DNA of 64,000 nucleotides from Azospirillum sp051124815. GTDB lineage: Bacteria > Pseudomonadota > Alphaproteobacteria > Azospirillales > Azospirillaceae. Made by a program: the position numbers and the translations under genes. Under the pieces are notes generated by a model. It was not told the DNA's origin and did not search any database. It saw only the letters and a list, made by a program, of their open reading frames with translations. Of the stretch, positions 7,277 to 15,702 are shown piece after piece. Every line of letters starts with the position of its first letter. The first letter of the stretch is position 1. The stretch is taken from positions 62,001-126,000 of the forward strand of contig NZ_CP118487.1 of assembly GCF_051124815.1 (NCBI RefSeq), given 5' to 3'.

Positions 7277-9592
7277 TCAGCTCCAGAAGCGGGCGACGCC
7301 CTGCGCCCGCAGCTGCTCGGCCATGCGGGCAAGCCGGTCGGCGGAGGTCTTCAGTGCGTGGGCGGAGCAAACGGCGCGAGCCTCCTCCAGCGCCTTCGGC
7401 AGGGCGCCGCCGTCGTCGCCGCGGATTTTCGGCAGCACCTTCGCCAGTACGGCCGCGTCCAGCGCCACCGCCGGGTCGGGGCCGGCGAAGGCTTGGCAGA
7501 AGGCCAGCACCTCGTCGCAGGCGCGGTAGCCGAAGTGCCGGCGTGCCGGGTAGAGTGCGGCGTAAAGCGCCTCCAGCGCATCGCCGACGCGGCCGACCAG
7601 TTCCGGGGCGGCACCCTTGGCGAGCGCCCGTTTGCGCCAGCCGGGCAAATCGACGTCCCAGAACTCGAAGGTAAAGGCGCGGTCGAGCACCTTGTCGGAG
7701 AAGGGGTGCGTCGTCTCGTCCATGTTCACTGTGCCGACGATCACCAGGTTGCGCGGCCAGGGAACGGTGGTCGGCACATTCTCCACTACGTCGCCGGCGG
7801 CGTGGATGGACAGGCGGGTGGACCGCCCCTCCATCGCCGACAGGAAGGGGGCGAAATAATGCTCGACGCGGGCGAGGTTCATCTCGTCCAGGCACAGGAA
7901 GAAGGGCTGGTCGCGCTGGCTGTCGGCGGCCATCAGGAAGCGCAGCGTCTCGGTTTCCTGGAAGGCCGGCGGGTTGGCGAGCGGGTTGACGAAACCCAGC
8001 AGCCCCGTCGGGTCGGTCCAGTCCGGCAGCACGGCGGTCTCCTGATAGTGCCGCTTCACCGGCAGCCCCAGGATGTCGCAGCAGGCCCGCGCATAGGCCC
8101 GCGCCAGCGAGGTCTTTCCGGTGCCGGACAGGCCGGCCAGCAGGACGAAGCGCTTGCCCTCCAGCGCGGTCAGCGCGGCGTGGAACAGGCGGATCTGATC
8201 GTCGGTGAAGACCAGCGAGCGCAGCTCCGGATCCTCGGCGAAGCGAGCCAGGATGGCGTCGATCGGCGGCAGGGCGGGTGCCGGCACGTCGCTTTCCGCA
8301 TCCAGGTCCGCCTGCGATCCGGCCTCCGCGTCGCCGTCGAGCGCGGCCGTCCCGCGCATCGCCTCCAACGCCGCCGGATCGTCGGGCAAGCCACTCGCCC
8401 AATAGTCGCCGTCTTCGGTCAGCTCGATGCCGCCGCTTTCCGGTTCGCGGATGAGGCCGAGAGTGCTGGCCCACTTGATCAGCATGTTGGGGGCGCGCTC
8501 GCTGGTCCAGCTCGGCCGGCAGGCGCGCACCACATCGATCATCGCCGACTTGGTCACCGGTCCTTCGGCGCGGCGCAGCTCGTCCAGCAGGATGGCAAAG
8601 CCGTAGATGTTGCGCAGGAAGACCTTGGCCAGGATGTTGGCCGGGTTTTCACCCTCCAGCAGAGCCGTGCCGGCCTCCGTCGGGCGGTAGGTGCCGCTGT
8701 CCACCGTCAGCAGGCCCAGGGTCACGGCCTGAGACAGCACCTGCCCGGCAGAATTGGCCTTGAGCTGCGGTGCTTCCGCCATGATGGCCGCGATCATCTC
8801 GTCACGGCCGACGCCGCCCTCGGCGGCGCGCAGGATCGACAGCAGCAGCGACAGGTTGTCGGCGACGAAGAACATGCCCTTGCGCTGCTGGGCGGGGGGC
8901 AGCAGGACGATGTGCGGCCGGTCGGTGGCGGTGCGCTCCGGCGGCTGGGGCGTCGCGGCGAGCGGCGCCTCGGGCAACTCCACCTCGCCCATGGGCTCGA
9001 TCACCCGTTCCCACAGATACCAAGCGAACATGCTGTGTCGGATGTCGGTCGTCAGATCGGTGTTCTCTCCGATCCGGCGGCGGAGTTCATCGCGGATCAT
9101 GACGTGGTTGCCGATCAGGCTCAGGCCACGCTGGGCCGGCATCTTCAGATGGCGGCGCAGCGCCTGGATCCGGCGGTCGTCCAGCAGGCACAGGACATCA
9201 TGCGGGAACAGGACTGCGAAGATGCGCACCAGCCGTGCCGATGGGCGCCGGACGTTGTGCTTGGGATGGACCAGCCGCATGATCCGCTCGAAGGCGAGGT
9301 CGAGCTGTCTCCCCCGCTGCTCCGCAACCGTCGGCAGGTCGAGATTCCTCACCTCCCACAGCGCATCGATCACCGCGGGATCGGAGGCGGCGCCGGACAC
9401 GTTCACGGAGCGGCCCAAGCCGATGTTGGCCACCTCGTCCATATCCCACAGGCGCATCTGGAAACGAGGGTGCTTCCATTCCGCTTCCGGCAGGGTATGC
9501 ACATCGTCGACGGCGCGGCGGTAGTTCGCGTGCCACTCCTCGCTGAAGGACTTCGCGAACTCGGTTTCATACAGCGTCTTTAGATCGTCCAC
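7277..9592 (-). CDS. McrB-like AAA+ ATPase/GTPase (restriction motor)
   Basis: A 771-residue protein with a family-typical McrB/MoxR AAA+ module at its C-terminus: Walker A GLSGTGKT (487-494), the McrB-specific Walker B extension DEMNLARVEHYF (569-580), and a sensor region with GTVNMDETTHPFSDKVLDRAF around 621-640. The first 430 residues are an unrelated helical region, apparently including winged-helix-like segments (for example RAAEGGVGRDEMIAAIM), which may recognise DNA or bind a partner. An acidic linker (about 410-435) separates the halves. The partner nuclease follows with a 1-base gap. McrB of E. coli hydrolyses GTP. Whether this protein uses GTP or ATP cannot be told here. The start is a GTG. 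A 14-bp palindrome lies just upstream. Confidence 0.85.
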   Translation of the reverse strand: MDDLKTLYETEFAKSFSEEWHANYRRAVDDVHTLPEAEWKHPRFQMRLWDMDEVANIGLGRSVNVSGAASDPAVIDALWEVRNLDLPTVAEQRGRQLDLAFERIMRLVHPKHNVRRPSARLVRIFAVLFPHDVLCLLDDRRIQALRRHLKMPAQRGLSLIGNHVMIRDELRRRIGENTDLTTDIRHSMFAWYLWERVIEPMGEVELPEAPLAATPQPPERTATDRPHIVLLPPAQQRKGMFFVADNLSLLLSILRAAEGGVGRDEMIAAIMAEAPQLKANSAGQVLSQAVTLGLLTVDSGTYRPTEAGTALLEGENPANILAKVFLRNIYGFAILLDELRRAEGPVTKSAMIDVVRACRPSWTSERAPNMLIKWASTLGLIREPESGGIELTEDGDYWASGLPDDPAALEAMRGTAALDGDAEAGSQADLDAESDVPAPALPPIDAILARFAEDPELRSLVFTDDQIRLFHAALTALEGKRFVLLAGLSGTGKTSLARAYARACCDILGLPVKRHYQETAVLPDWTDPTGLLGFVNPLANPPAFQETETLRFLMAADSQRDQPFFLCLDEMNLARVEHYFAPFLSAMEGRSTRLSIHAAGDVVENVPTTVPWPRNLVIVGTVNMDETTHPFSDKVLDRAFTFEFWDVDLPGWRKRALAKGAAPELVGRVGDALEALYAALYPARRHFGYRACDEVLAFCQAFAGPDPAVALDAAVLAKVLPKIRGDDGGALPKALEEARAVCSAHALKTSADRLARMAEQLRAQGVARFWS

Positions 9593-9604
9593 CGCATCGC
9601 TCTC

Positions 9605-9618
9605 TCAGAACGTTCTGA
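9605..9618 (-). promoter_or_regulatory. 14-bp perfect palindrome upstream of the McrB-like gene
   Basis: TCAGAACGTTCTGA is a perfect palindrome 12 bases before the GTG start. A possible minus-strand -10 (TATACC) lies just upstream of it, so a bound protein would sit over the transcription start. No controller protein is encoded next to it. A near copy (CAGACGTTCTG) occurs at 5577-5587, at the other end of the two-gene unit. Confidence 0.5.
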
Positions 9619-9920
9619 CGATCAGGGTATAACACGCCAGGGTGGAAGTCTATCGGCGCCAGCGGGTGGATCGGCGCGGCCGGAAAGCACAGGAGTACAA
9701 AATCTCTCCTCTCAATTCCCAACACACGCCGGGCACAGCTCCGGCATTTCGATGCGATCATGGGTGCAAGCCTAAGGGGATGGGAGAAGCCGTGCCCCCG
9801 AATCGATGGTGCGTTTCATCGGAAAACCACAGCAACAAGCAACTCACGTTCACTTCAGCCCCCTCCGAAACGGCCTTCGGAGATGCCTTAGGTGATTGAA
9901 TATCCTAAATAAAAAAACTA
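9619..9920. other. Intergenic region upstream of the McrB-like operon
   Basis: No convincing gene. A 7-bp stem hairpin (CTCCGAA, loop ACGGCC, TTCGGAG; 9863-9882) is present. From about 9890 the sequence becomes strongly AT-rich, unlike the rest of the island. Confidence 0.4.
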
Positions 9921-9948
9921 TTGACAGAATCGGCAAACCTGCTACCCT
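9921..9948 (+). promoter_or_regulatory. Candidate sigma70-type promoter
   Basis: A consensus -35 TTGACA (9921-9926) is followed after 16 bases by TACCCT (9943-9948) as a possible -10, in an AT-rich stretch. It points toward the small gene at 10163, about 200 bases downstream. Other AT-rich hexamers nearby (TATTAT, TATGAT) could also serve. Confidence 0.4.
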
Positions 9949-10162
9949 ATTATATATACACAAGTTTTTGTGATATGATAGGCGCAATTTGTATTGACTT
10001 GCACGAGGAGCCACCTCTTATAATTGCGTTCAACAGACCCAGGCGGTGCATCCTCCAACGCTCGGGGTGTCCTTGGCTCGAAGGATAGCTGTCAATCGGC
10101 TTTCGGGGCTTCCCGTTGGTCAGATCAGCCTGTTGGGCATAGGAACATATGAGGCTGATAAG

Positions 10163-10411
10163 ATGTCAAAGCGAACCAAACTCGAACTCAAGGTGGGCGC
10201 CACCAACCACAATCCCCGCATCATTCTGGACCAGGCACGGCGTATCGTTGACCAGTGCGGCTACTTCAGGGCCAAGCGAGGCCAAACCAACGACCGCTAC
10301 GACAGTCGGGGGGCCTTGATCCTCAGCTTCCCGACGGCCAGTGCGGCAACCAGGGTCCAAGCGATGATCCACGAGTACTGCCATCCCTCCGTCAGCGTAC
10401 GTGCCATCTGA
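10163..10411 (+). CDS. Small basic protein, function unknown
   Basis: An 82-residue protein (start MSKRTKLELKVG, end HPSVSVRAI). ATG 10163 is chosen because GAGG lies 8 bases upstream. The frame is open 39 codons further back, but that part lies in AT-rich promoter-like DNA. The sequence has mixed helix and strand with balanced codons and no membrane segment. I do not recognise a family. It is the only plus-strand gene inside the defence island and sits between the HNH and McrB-like genes, so a regulator, a toxin-antitoxin remnant or an accessory component are all possible. Nothing in the sequence decides between them. Confidence 0.5.
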   Translation: MSKRTKLELKVGATNHNPRIILDQARRIVDQCGYFRAKRGQTNDRYDSRGALILSFPTASAATRVQAMIHEYCHPSVSVRAI

Positions 10412-10503
10412 GCGAGACCTTATGCTGACAGCTTTCGGGCCACCGTTTCAAAATCGCGGTTGTTGGGCAACTTGAAGGGCGTCTGTTTTTGGCCATGAGA
10501 ATT

Positions 10504-10547
10504 GCGTGACGTTGGTGCCGAACAAAAGGTCGGCTTCAACGTCACGC
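10504..10547 (-). other. Long interrupted hairpin downstream of the HNH gene
   Basis: The perfect 11-bp arms GCGTGACGTTG and CAACGTCACGC enclose a 2-nt mismatch, an inner 5-bp stem (GCCGA / TCGGC) and an 8-nt loop. It lies 31 bases beyond the HNH stop, so it may end the four-gene defence transcript or protect its 3' end. No T-run follows on either strand, so it is not a classical intrinsic terminator. Confidence 0.6.
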
Positions 10548-10578
10548 CCCCATCCATCGGAAATATCGGAAATCGGGC

Positions 10579-11358
10579 CTACCGGGCGCCACGGAACACG
10601 TTCTCCCTGTGCCACGCCAGGCGCGGGCGGTGGGCGGGGGAGAGGCGGTGCAGGCGCATGCCGTCGTGGATGCCGAGGATGGTCCGGTCGGTAGGGGCGA
10701 AGGCGGAGGCGGCGAGCAGGGTGCCGTCGTCGGCGAAGGCGATCAGCCCGGCGTCGAAGGCGGCGTCCAGATGCACGGCCAGCAGCAGGCCGTTGTGCAC
10801 GTCCAACCGTTCCGAGTCGCTGTCGCAGGCGGCCCAAGGGCGGATATGGCTGGCGCGCAGCAGGCGGGCGTCGGACAGGCCGGTGACGGCGCAGGCGCCG
10901 GACCAGTAGTCCATCAGCGCGACACGGAACAGATCCTGGCCGATGCGCTGCACGGTCAGCCGTTCGGCCTCCGTGCGGCGGGGCAGCGCCGCGGTGCGGT
11001 CCTGGAAGGCGCGCAGCGGAGCGGTGGGCAAGGTGCGGGCAAGCCGCCAGACCTCGCGGATCAGATCGTGCAGCGGCGCGGTGTCGGTCACCACGAAGGC
11101 GGCATGGCCGGCCGGCGCGGCGCCGGGCCAGGACGGCCAGCGCTCCGCCAGGTCGGCGGCGACGCCGGGGTGGTCGACGGCGACGACATAGCCCTCGGCG
11201 GCGCGGGTCAGCAGCAAGGCGGCCGGCGCGCCCAAACTGCCGTAGGCCAGCCAGTTGCCGGCATCCCCGGCGGCCTCTTCGGAGGGGCGGCGCAGCCCGA
11301 ACCCCTCGTCCACGGCGGCCTTGTCCAGGCGGATGCGGTCGAGGGGAGACAGCGCCAC
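10579..11358 (-). CDS. HNH endonuclease (HNH_2 type) of the defence operon
   Basis: A 259-residue protein with a C-terminal HNH_2-type nuclease. The core is WSGACAVTGL, then RASHIRPWA (catalytic-site His), then ERLDVHNGLLLAVHLDAAFDAG, a motif order diagnostic of this group (about residues 148-200). The N-terminal 140 residues are a less conserved alpha/beta region that probably mediates recognition or contacts partners. The ATG lies 4 bases after the methyltransferase stop, so it is co-translated with it. In this context the likely role is cleavage of DNA lacking the host modification, but it could also be a regulatory or accessory nuclease. It is not one of the core DISARM genes as I know them. 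Confidence 0.8.
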   Translation of the reverse strand: MALSPLDRIRLDKAAVDEGFGLRRPSEEAAGDAGNWLAYGSLGAPAALLLTRAAEGYVVAVDHPGVAADLAERWPSWPGAAPAGHAAFVVTDTAPLHDLIREVWRLARTLPTAPLRAFQDRTAALPRRTEAERLTVQRIGQDLFRVALMDYWSGACAVTGLSDARLLRASHIRPWAACDSDSERLDVHNGLLLAVHLDAAFDAGLIAFADDGTLLAASAFAPTDRTILGIHDGMRLHRLSPAHRPRLAWHRENVFRGAR

Positions 11359-11362
11359 CGCC

Positions 11363-14300
11363 TCACGCCCCCGTCAGCCGGTCGAAGGCGGCCAACACCA
11401 GCCGTTGCGTGCGGTATTCGCCGTAGCGGCGCCGCTCGTTGGCCTGGAGCACCCGGAAGGTTTCGGACGGGTAGTCCGCCCCCTTCACATCGGCGGGGTC
11501 GAGGATGTACCGAAGCTCGTCGCGGGTCAGGCCATATTTGTGGGCGAAGAAGGCGTCGAGATCGGCGCGCAGCAGCGCCCGCCGTTCCTCGTCCCAGGCG
11601 AAGGGTGCGCCGAAATGCCCGAGATCCTCCGCCCACAACCGCAGCGAATGGCTGGTGTAGGTCAACTCCAGCATCCTAGGAACGACGAAGTCGCGATCTG
11701 TGAGGGTGAAGACTGAGGGTGGGAGGATGGGAAGCTGCTGCGCAATAAAGAAATTGAGATGATTTCCGCCCACTTTAAATCTTGCGCAAAAATCCAACAC
11801 TAAACTAGACATCATTCCCAAAAATATGGCAAAATATTCAGCCATATGCATTTGATCAATGTGCCATATTGGAAGATTATTGCCAACGCCTTGTTTTGGA
11901 ACAACTGCACCAATGACCGTTCTTTCAACGGAGGACAGGCTGATATCTCGCCATCCCATCAGATAGCGAGGCTGTTTGCGGGCAATTATGAGGGCAGTAA
12001 TGTCGAGGGGCACGTGGGCACCCTCAGCAAGAAAGGTTACGTCGTCAGCCGTCAGCTGAGCGGCACGCTGTGCGTCTTGCCCGTTCTCCAGCGTCTTCGA
12101 TTCCATCAACCAGACGGCAGGGCTCTTGCCGAGGATGGAGCGCCACGGCTGGTCGCGGCCGAGGATGCGACCCAAATCGTCCTCACGCATGCGGCGCCCC
12201 TGGGTCAGGTCGAACCAGCCGACCAGCCATTCGGCCAGTGCCTTGGCGCAGCGCTCCCCGCTGCCTTCGCGCCATGCGCGCTTGAGACCGGAGGGGACGC
12301 GGGCGGCGCGCAGCGTCACCTCGTCCTCCGGCACCCAATAGCGGGGGGTGGGTTCGAATGCCGGATCCTGCTTTTCCATCAACGTCGTGTCGCGAACGCC
12401 GTCCTCGTCCTCCACCGATCCGTTGGCGTAGGTCGCCCAACGGTGGTCAAAATGGTGGATCATCTTGGATTCGTACAGCGGTACCCGGCGCTCAGGCGGT
12501 CCGTTGGCTTCGCGAATCCAGTCGGTGCCGTCCCGTTGCCAGCCCTCCGCCGCGAGTTGGGCGGCGGTGCGGAACAATTCGGAATCACCGGACATGTGGA
12601 ACATGGTCTGGAACGTGATCCCCCAAGGGTTCACATCGCCGCCTTCCTCGCGCGTCCGTTCCTCGATCAGCACTGGCGCGCGGTCATAGAACTTCGCCGT
12701 CAGTTCGGCATCGGCCTTGGTGCGGAAGATCGGGGCCGTCTTGGTGTTCGGATTGATCTTTAAAATTTGTTCCGGTGAGAGGCAAAAGCGCCGTTCCGGC
12801 CGTTCTACGTCCGTAATGCTGTCGATCTCACAACAAAACTCTGCTGGTCCCTGCGCCGCACCCAGACACAAAATGCAAAATGATTTGCGATCGTCTGTCT
12901 GTTTAAACCAGCGCCTGATCTCATAAAAACTGTAGAGCGAGATCAGCCGCGCGCCGTCGATCAATCTTCCGAAAAACGCGCTCGTCGAGTTGTCCGTGGC
13001 GATTCCCGTCGGCACGATCACGCCGGACCGGCCGCGGTCACGGGTCAGGCGGGTGAAGTGTTCGGCGAACAGGGCGTAGGTGTTCACGTCGCCAACGCCA
13101 GTCAGCGGGTAGCGCGGCGTGCCGCGGACGAACACGCTGGACGCCTCGGCGGCGCGCTTGGCGAATTCGAACTCCCTCAGCAGGGAGGCTTGTGGCGAGT
13201 CCTCCGGGGCGTTGGCCAGCGCCTTGATCAGCGCGGTGCGCGCCGCCTTGTTGGGGGCGCCGGCGATGTCGGGGGAGCGGGCGGCGAAGAACTCCTGCTC
13301 CTGCAGCTTCAGCCGCTCCCACGGCGGGTTGCCGACCACCACGTCGAAGCCGCCCAGCGCGAAGACGTGCGGGAACTGGAGCGGCCAGTGGAAGGCGCCG
13401 ATGCGGTGCGCCACCTCGTCGGCCAGGGCGCCGAGAGGCCCATAGGGCAGCGTCCCGCGCACAGCGGCCCAGACGTGATCGGTCAGCGGCATGACCGGGT
13501 GCATCAGCACCTCCGGCGTTGGCGCCTTGCCGGTCTTCGGCAGGAAGAAGGCGGCGACATAGAGGTCGCAGGCGGCCTTCAGCCCCTGCCAGCCACGGCC
13601 GTGATGCAGGTCGACGAAGGCCGCCTGCTTGGCGGCGACCTGCGCCAGCGTGTCCTCCGGCATGTCCATCAACCGCCGGTGGGCGTCGATCAGGTCGGTG
13701 GGCGGGCGCAGTTCGGCCAGGAAGCCGGTGGCCCCCAGGCCGTCGCGCTGCACCGCGTTGTGCTTGCCATAGGCCTTCGCCACCGCCTTGTCGTCGCCGG
13801 TCAGCGGGGCATAGGCGGCGTCGGGGATGCCCTTGCGCAGCATGTCATAGTCGAACACGCCGATCAGGCTGTCGCCGCAGCGGATGCGGGCGTCCAGGAA
13901 GGTCAGCGGCTTGCCCGGTTCCAGCGCTTCGATCCACAGGGCGACCTTGCACAGCTCCACCGCCATCGGGTTGCGGTCGACACCGTGGATGCAGTGCGAC
14001 ACCACCTCGCGCAGGGCGTGCTGGAACTCCGCTTGGGAGGGTACGCCGGGGCTGCGCAGCCTGGCGATGCGCGCTGCCGCCCGCCTTGCGGCGCCCAGCA
14101 GGAAATGGCCGGAGCCGCAGGCCGGATCGACGATGGTCAGGCGCAGGATCTCCGCCGCCGGATCAGCGGAGTTGCGGGCCTCCGCCGCGTCCAGCACGGG
14201 GTCGAGCGTGCTGTCCAGCAGCAGTTTCACCAGCGCGTCGGGGGTGTAGTAACTGCCGGTGGTCTTGCGGGCGTTGCCCTTGGTCTCGTCGCCTTCGGCG

Positions 14301-15694
14301 AAGGTGAAGCTGCGGCTGTCGGCGCGCGGCAGCGGCTGGAGTTCCAGCAGGCTTTCATAGACGGAGCCAAGCTCCTCCGTCTCCATGTCGCGCCAGTTGA
14401 CGCGGGTCAGCGGCTGGCCGTCCGGCCGCATCCAGGCCATGCGGAAGATGGCGGACAGCATCCGCCGGTTCTCGATGCGCGCGGCCTTCAGATGCGGCGT
14501 CTGGCCACGGGCGAACAGGCCGCCCAGCGCCGGCAGGCCCAGCCGCGGCTCCCCCTGGTCCAGCGCGTTGAAGGTGGCCTTCAGCCCCTCCCAGACATCG
14601 GCGTTGCGGTCCCAGGCGGTGCGGCGCATGCAGCGTTCGCGCAGGCGCCCGACGCCATAGCCCCCGGCATAGGCGCGCTTCGCCGCCTCCTCCGTGCCGG
14701 GGGGATGCAGCAGATTGCGGTCCTCCGCCGCGAACAGGAAGATCAGCCGGTAGACGAGGCGCAGCAGCTCCTCGAAATAGCCCTGGCGGGACAGGCGGCC
14801 GCTGCTCAGCGCCTCACGCAGTTCGCCGTTGGCGGGATGCTCGATGAAGCCCTGGCCGAGGTCGAGCAGCGCGTCCCGCACGCCGTCGCGCAGCTTTTCG
14901 CGGGCGGTCATGCCCTCCGTCCGGCCGCGCTCGCGCCAGCGCTCCAGCGGGCAATCGGAGGGAAGCGCACCGGCTGCGCCGAAGCGGCTGCCGTGGATGA
15001 GCAGCCACAGTGCGGAGAAGTCGGCGAACAGGCCCTCGCCGAAGATGCGGCCCAGGTCGGCCTCGATCCAGGCCGGGCGGGTCAGGCTGACATTATCGCG
15101 CATCAGGCGCAGCGTCGTCCCGTCGGCGGCGATGCCCCACAGAACCCGCTCGTCGGCATTCAGGTATTCCTGGAGCAGCAGCGTCGCGGACCGGCGGCGC
15201 CCGCCATCGGCGAACTGCGCCACGCTCTCGTCCAGCCCCGGACGCCGGGCACCCTCCGCCGCCGCGGGCGCGATGACGACGGGAACACGCCCGTCCAGTG
15301 CCGCGTGACCGATGGGGAACATGCGGTCGCCCAGCACCACCGGCGGCACCGGCGCGATGCCGTCGAACCCGAAGCACTGGCGCAGCAGGTCGAGCATGAA
15401 GCGCTCCGACGCCGCCGGGCTGGCGGCGCGCACGGCAGCGAAGCGGCTCCACAGCGCCTCGCCGATGCGGAAGTAGCGGGCGATCTCGTCGCGCAGCTTC
15501 AAGCCGGGAGGGACGTCGTAGGCGTCGGGATCCTGTTCCCCGGCACGCTCGGCGTTGATCTCGCCCATCAGGTGCGGGGTGAGTAGCGCGCCGACGATCT
15601 CGATGGCGGCGAATTCAAGCCGGGCGGCGCGGCGCGACGCGCGCAGGCGGGCGCGGCGCTGGGGCTTGGCGGCGGATGAGGCGGGACGGGCCAT
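11363..15694 (-). CDS. Large N6-adenine DNA methyltransferase, DrmMI/PglX/Eco57I-like
   Basis: A 1443-residue class I N6-adenine methyltransferase. Motif I is DPACGSGHFLLGAARRA at about residue 520, preceded by the family-typical TGSYYTPDALVKLLLD. The catalytic motif IV is NPPW at about 788 (FDVVVGNPPWERLKL). The N-terminal 450 residues are the extended domain of large stand-alone methylases. The C-terminal 600 residues would contain the target-recognition part. The open frame runs on upstream to 16471 inside the helicase gene, but homology and spacing favour ATG 15694 (MARPASSAAKPQRR), 8 bases after the preceding stop. Two AT-rich patches (about 11,720-12,000 and 12,750-12,990) break the otherwise GC-rich gene. 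In DISARM such an enzyme marks self DNA. Confidence 0.85.
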   Translation of the reverse strand: MARPASSAAKPQRRARLRASRRAARLEFAAIEIVGALLTPHLMGEINAERAGEQDPDAYDVPPGLKLRDEIARYFRIGEALWSRFAAVRAASPAASERFMLDLLRQCFGFDGIAPVPPVVLGDRMFPIGHAALDGRVPVVIAPAAAEGARRPGLDESVAQFADGGRRRSATLLLQEYLNADERVLWGIAADGTTLRLMRDNVSLTRPAWIEADLGRIFGEGLFADFSALWLLIHGSRFGAAGALPSDCPLERWRERGRTEGMTAREKLRDGVRDALLDLGQGFIEHPANGELREALSSGRLSRQGYFEELLRLVYRLIFLFAAEDRNLLHPPGTEEAAKRAYAGGYGVGRLRERCMRRTAWDRNADVWEGLKATFNALDQGEPRLGLPALGGLFARGQTPHLKAARIENRRMLSAIFRMAWMRPDGQPLTRVNWRDMETEELGSVYESLLELQPLPRADSRSFTFAEGDETKGNARKTTGSYYTPDALVKLLLDSTLDPVLDAAEARNSADPAAEILRLTIVDPACGSGHFLLGAARRAAARIARLRSPGVPSQAEFQHALREVVSHCIHGVDRNPMAVELCKVALWIEALEPGKPLTFLDARIRCGDSLIGVFDYDMLRKGIPDAAYAPLTGDDKAVAKAYGKHNAVQRDGLGATGFLAELRPPTDLIDAHRRLMDMPEDTLAQVAAKQAAFVDLHHGRGWQGLKAACDLYVAAFFLPKTGKAPTPEVLMHPVMPLTDHVWAAVRGTLPYGPLGALADEVAHRIGAFHWPLQFPHVFALGGFDVVVGNPPWERLKLQEQEFFAARSPDIAGAPNKAARTALIKALANAPEDSPQASLLREFEFAKRAAEASSVFVRGTPRYPLTGVGDVNTYALFAEHFTRLTRDRGRSGVIVPTGIATDNSTSAFFGRLIDGARLISLYSFYEIRRWFKQTDDRKSFCILCLGAAQGPAEFCCEIDSITDVERPERRFCLSPEQILKINPNTKTAPIFRTKADAELTAKFYDRAPVLIEERTREEGGDVNPWGITFQTMFHMSGDSELFRTAAQLAAEGWQRDGTDWIREANGPPERRVPLYESKMIHHFDHRWATYANGSVEDEDGVRDTTLMEKQDPAFEPTPRYWVPEDEVTLRAARVPSGLKRAWREGSGERCAKALAEWLVGWFDLTQGRRMREDDLGRILGRDQPWRSILGKSPAVWLMESKTLENGQDAQRAAQLTADDVTFLAEGAHVPLDITALIIARKQPRYLMGWRDISLSSVERTVIGAVVPKQGVGNNLPIWHIDQMHMAEYFAIFLGMMSSLVLDFCARFKVGGNHLNFFIAQQLPILPPSVFTLTDRDFVVPRMLELTYTSHSLRLWAEDLGHFGAPFAWDEERRALLRADLDAFFAHKYGLTRDELRYILDPADVKGADYPSETFRVLQANERRRYGEYRTQRLVLAAFDRLTGA

Positions 15695-15702
15695 GGTGGA
15701 TG

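Noticed and set aside
7073..9583. An 836-codon plus-strand frame
   Set aside because: Antisense to the McrB-like gene. Composition is not protein-like and it has no motifs.
9642..9899. 85-codon plus-strand frame upstream of the McrB-like gene
   Set aside because: No ribosome site, irregular composition, and it overlaps the promoter region and palindrome zone.
13058..15586. An 842-codon plus-strand frame
   Set aside because: Antisense to the methyltransferase, with only compositional openness.
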